15,924 nucleotides of DNA from UBA4923 sp964486135 (GTDB lineage Bacteria > Bacillota > Clostridia > Saccharofermentanales > DTU023). The notes beneath the pieces were generated by a model. The model was not told the DNA's origin. It saw nothing but the letters and a program-made list of their open reading frames with translations, and searched no databases. The translations under genes and the position numbers were made by a program. This document shows, piece after piece, positions 14,362 through 15,924 of this stretch. Each line of letters starts with the position of its first letter. The first letter of the stretch is position 1. Where the stretch lies: NCBI GenBank assembly GCA_964486135.1, contig CAZAKT010000034.1, positions 1 to 15,924 on the forward strand, given 5' to 3'.

Positions 14362-15924
14362 CTATTGCCGCCGGCCCGCCCTCTTCCTCAGGAAGGCGGC
14401 CCCCAGAAGTATTGCCAGGGCGAGAAGGCTCATGGTGAGAAGGGGGGCGATCGGCCGCTTTTCCCCCATTGCAGGGACAGGCTGGGGCTGGTTGACCAAT
14501 TCAAGCTGGCCGCTTACCCGACCATAGGGATCGATCGAGAAATTCCAGCTTTCCGTGTTTTTTACGTAGCCTTCGGGGGCCTTTGATTCCTTGTAGTAAT
14601 AGGGCCCCACGGGCAGACCCCGGACAATGGCCTCGCCCTTCTCGTCCGTCACAAGTGACAAGAGAAAACCGTCCTTCTCATTGTAGATATCAAGGACGGC
14701 CCCCTCCAGAGGCCCACCTGCCGGATCCGTCTTCACCAGCCTCACGAAGGTCCTGCTATTCTCCAGGGACAGGAGGGCAGGCGAGTTTTCATCGGATCCA
14801 GATTCTACCCGCAGCGGCCAGGCTTCCGGTTCCCGTGCGTAGCCCGGAGCCGCCTCCTTTTCCTCCAGTTCATAGGCACCCTGAGGGATGCCAAATAGCT
14901 GGATTTCGCCATTGGAATCTGTCACAAGCTCCGGCTCTCCCTCCTGGCCGGTGAGCGGCGCCCAGCTGTAGGCCTCTTCCTCCGGCTCCCGGTAAAAGCG
15001 CAAGAGCTCCCCTTCCTGATCCCTCAGTTCAAAGACCACGCCGGCCAGGGGCTCTCCCGATTCTCTGTCTCTCTTCACCAGCCGGGTCAGGGTCAGGGCA
15101 TTTCGGAGCTCCAGGGCCTGGACCTCTTCCGTATCCTCCACCGTGAAAACCAGATCCTCAGCGGTCGCATAGCCGGGCGGCGCCTGGAGCTCCCGGACGA
15201 AATAAGTATCCCCCGCCGTCAGATGGGTGATCCTGTGGGGGAGGTCGCTGGAAGCCCATTCCTCGATCGGCTCCGTTGAATCTTGCCTTAAGAGCTGGAG
15301 ACGGGCGCCGGCCAACTCCTCTTCCCCTGCCGCCGGTTTTTTTGACAAGTCGACCCGGATGGGTTTGTTTCCGGCTGTCAACTCCAGATATTCCCCCTCA
15401 CCCCTCATTAAAGATACCTGGCCCGTCTCCCTGGTAAGGGTGAAGAACTGATCCGGACCGGTCGAATAGCCGTCAGGTGGCCGGATCTCAGTCAGACGAT
15501 AGTCTCCTACCGGAAGTGCTTCCGGCAAAAGGGCCTCCCCCTTTTCATCGGTCACCAGCTGGTCCGCGACCAGGCTTTCATCCGGCAGCTGGTAGACCTG
15601 AAAGACCGCTCCGGCCAGTGGCGTCTCCCCTTCCTGGTCAAATTTCATGATCCGGATAAGGATCAGGACCCGTTCATTCTCTATTTCGACCTCGACCGTC
15701 ACGCCTTCCTCCTCAAGCCTGGCCTCATAGTCCCGGTCAGCCGGGTAGTAGGCCAGGGGGGTATCCGTCTCCCGGATCAGGTAGTCGCCATAGCGGAGCA
15801 GGGGGCTCTCAGCACAGCCATCCTCGCCGCTGACCAGGGGCCCTGCCGGCTCGCCGTCCAAGTCGACGACCGGATCCCCCTCGGAGTCAAGAATCTGAAA
15901 GACTGCCCCCTCAAGAGGCAGGCC
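14362..15924 (-). CDS. Cna_B-repeat (SpaA-like) surface protein, C-terminal part
   Basis: At least 520 residues; the frame is open to the right window edge, so the N-terminus and signal peptide are missing. Four to five Cna_B-type repeats are visible. Each opens like GEPLAGVVFEL / GGPLEGAVLDIY and closes with the YELEEKEAAPGY / YYYKESKAPEGY pattern, with Lys and Glu placed as in isopeptide-forming domains. The protein ends with a cell-wall sorting shape: VPAMG, a hydrophobic helix (LLTMSLLALAILLGAAFL) and RKRAGRRQ. The sortase motif would normally be LPxTG or a relative; here Thr is Met. It is probably an adhesin or pilin-like stalk on a Gram-positive surface. A TTG at 15861 is only an internal codon, not a start. 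Confidence 0.85.
   Translation of the reverse strand, partial: GLPLEGAVFQILDSEGDPVVDLDGEPAGPLVSGEDGCAESPLLRYGDYLIRETDTPLAYYPADRDYEARLEEEGVTVEVEIENERVLILIRIMKFDQEGETPLAGAVFQVYQLPDESLVADQLVTDEKGEALLPEALPVGDYRLTEIRPPDGYSTGPDQFFTLTRETGQVSLMRGEGEYLELTAGNKPIRVDLSKKPAAGEEELAGARLQLLRQDSTEPIEEWASSDLPHRITHLTAGDTYFVRELQAPPGYATAEDLVFTVEDTEEVQALELRNALTLTRLVKRDRESGEPLAGVVFELRDQEGELLRFYREPEEEAYSWAPLTGQEGEPELVTDSNGEIQLFGIPQGAYELEEKEAAPGYAREPEAWPLRVESGSDENSPALLSLENSRTFVRLVKTDPAGGPLEGAVLDIYNEKDGFLLSLVTDEKGEAIVRGLPVGPYYYKESKAPEGYVKNTESWNFSIDPYGRVSGQLELVNQPQPVPAMGEKRPIAPLLTMSLLALAILLGAAFLRKRAGRRQ

Noticed and set aside
1..15924. tRNA, rRNA or CRISPR array
   Set aside because: No cloverleaf, conserved rRNA stretch or regularly spaced repeat was recognised on either strand by eye.

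Overview
The window has two parts of different origin. Positions 1 to about 4120 are AT-rich and hold the end of a restriction-modification (R-M) type island plus an insertion-sequence relic. From about 4120 to the right edge the DNA is GC-rich, with strong AGGAGG-type ribosome sites. It carries an anaerobe-type molybdenum hydroxylase operon, an OFA-type transporter, a two-gene membrane/metal-tail unit and a Cna_B-repeat surface protein with a Gram-positive style cell-wall sorting end. This suggests a GC-rich anaerobic member of the Bacillota. That is inferred from gene content only; there is no rRNA or other marker gene here.

Layout. (1) 1-3258, minus strand: an N6-adenine methylase-like protein (TTG start) overlaps by 8 nt a T5orf172/GIY-YIG nuclease fused to an SF2 helicase (GTG start). 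The helicase frame stops at 189, but a good coding frame continues to the window edge after a one-base shift at an A6 run, so the gene is frameshifted or recoded. Its promoter is an extended -10 at 3297-3305. (2) 3259-4120: promoter region, then a degraded IS3-family transposase relic. (3) 4123-11899, minus strand: six genes in the order mop-type aldehyde oxidoreductase, flavin/iron-sulfur 'dicluster' protein, small CxxC protein, class I methyltransferase, C_GCAxxG_C_C protein, radical SAM protein. From memory, this is collinear with the Desulfovibrio vulgaris DVU1554-1559 region and with the NCBI family names DVU_1555/1556/1557 and TrsS. A consensus promoter (TTGACA-17-GATAAT) precedes mop, a tandem hairpin/terminator follows it, three downstream genes are joined by ATGA overlaps, and an alternative-hairpin leader precedes the radical SAM gene. 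(4) 12067-13290, minus: an OFA-family MFS transporter just upstream of mop. (5) 13441-14340, plus: an unrecognised protein with a His/Asp-rich tail, followed by a COG2426 membrane protein. (6) 14362-15924, minus: the C-terminal part of a Cna_B-repeat surface protein whose sorting motif reads VPAMG.

How they may work together. The oxidoreductase has all eight [2Fe-2S] cysteines and the catalytic glutamate. The dicluster protein can take electrons through FAD and iron-sulfur centres but seems to lack an NAD(P) domain. The radical SAM protein, methyltransferase, C_GCAxxG_C_C protein and CxxC protein look like a maturation or modification set whose product is unknown. The OFA transporter could import the organic substrate. 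The least understood pieces are this accessory set, its hairpin leader, and the frameshifted nuclease-helicase.
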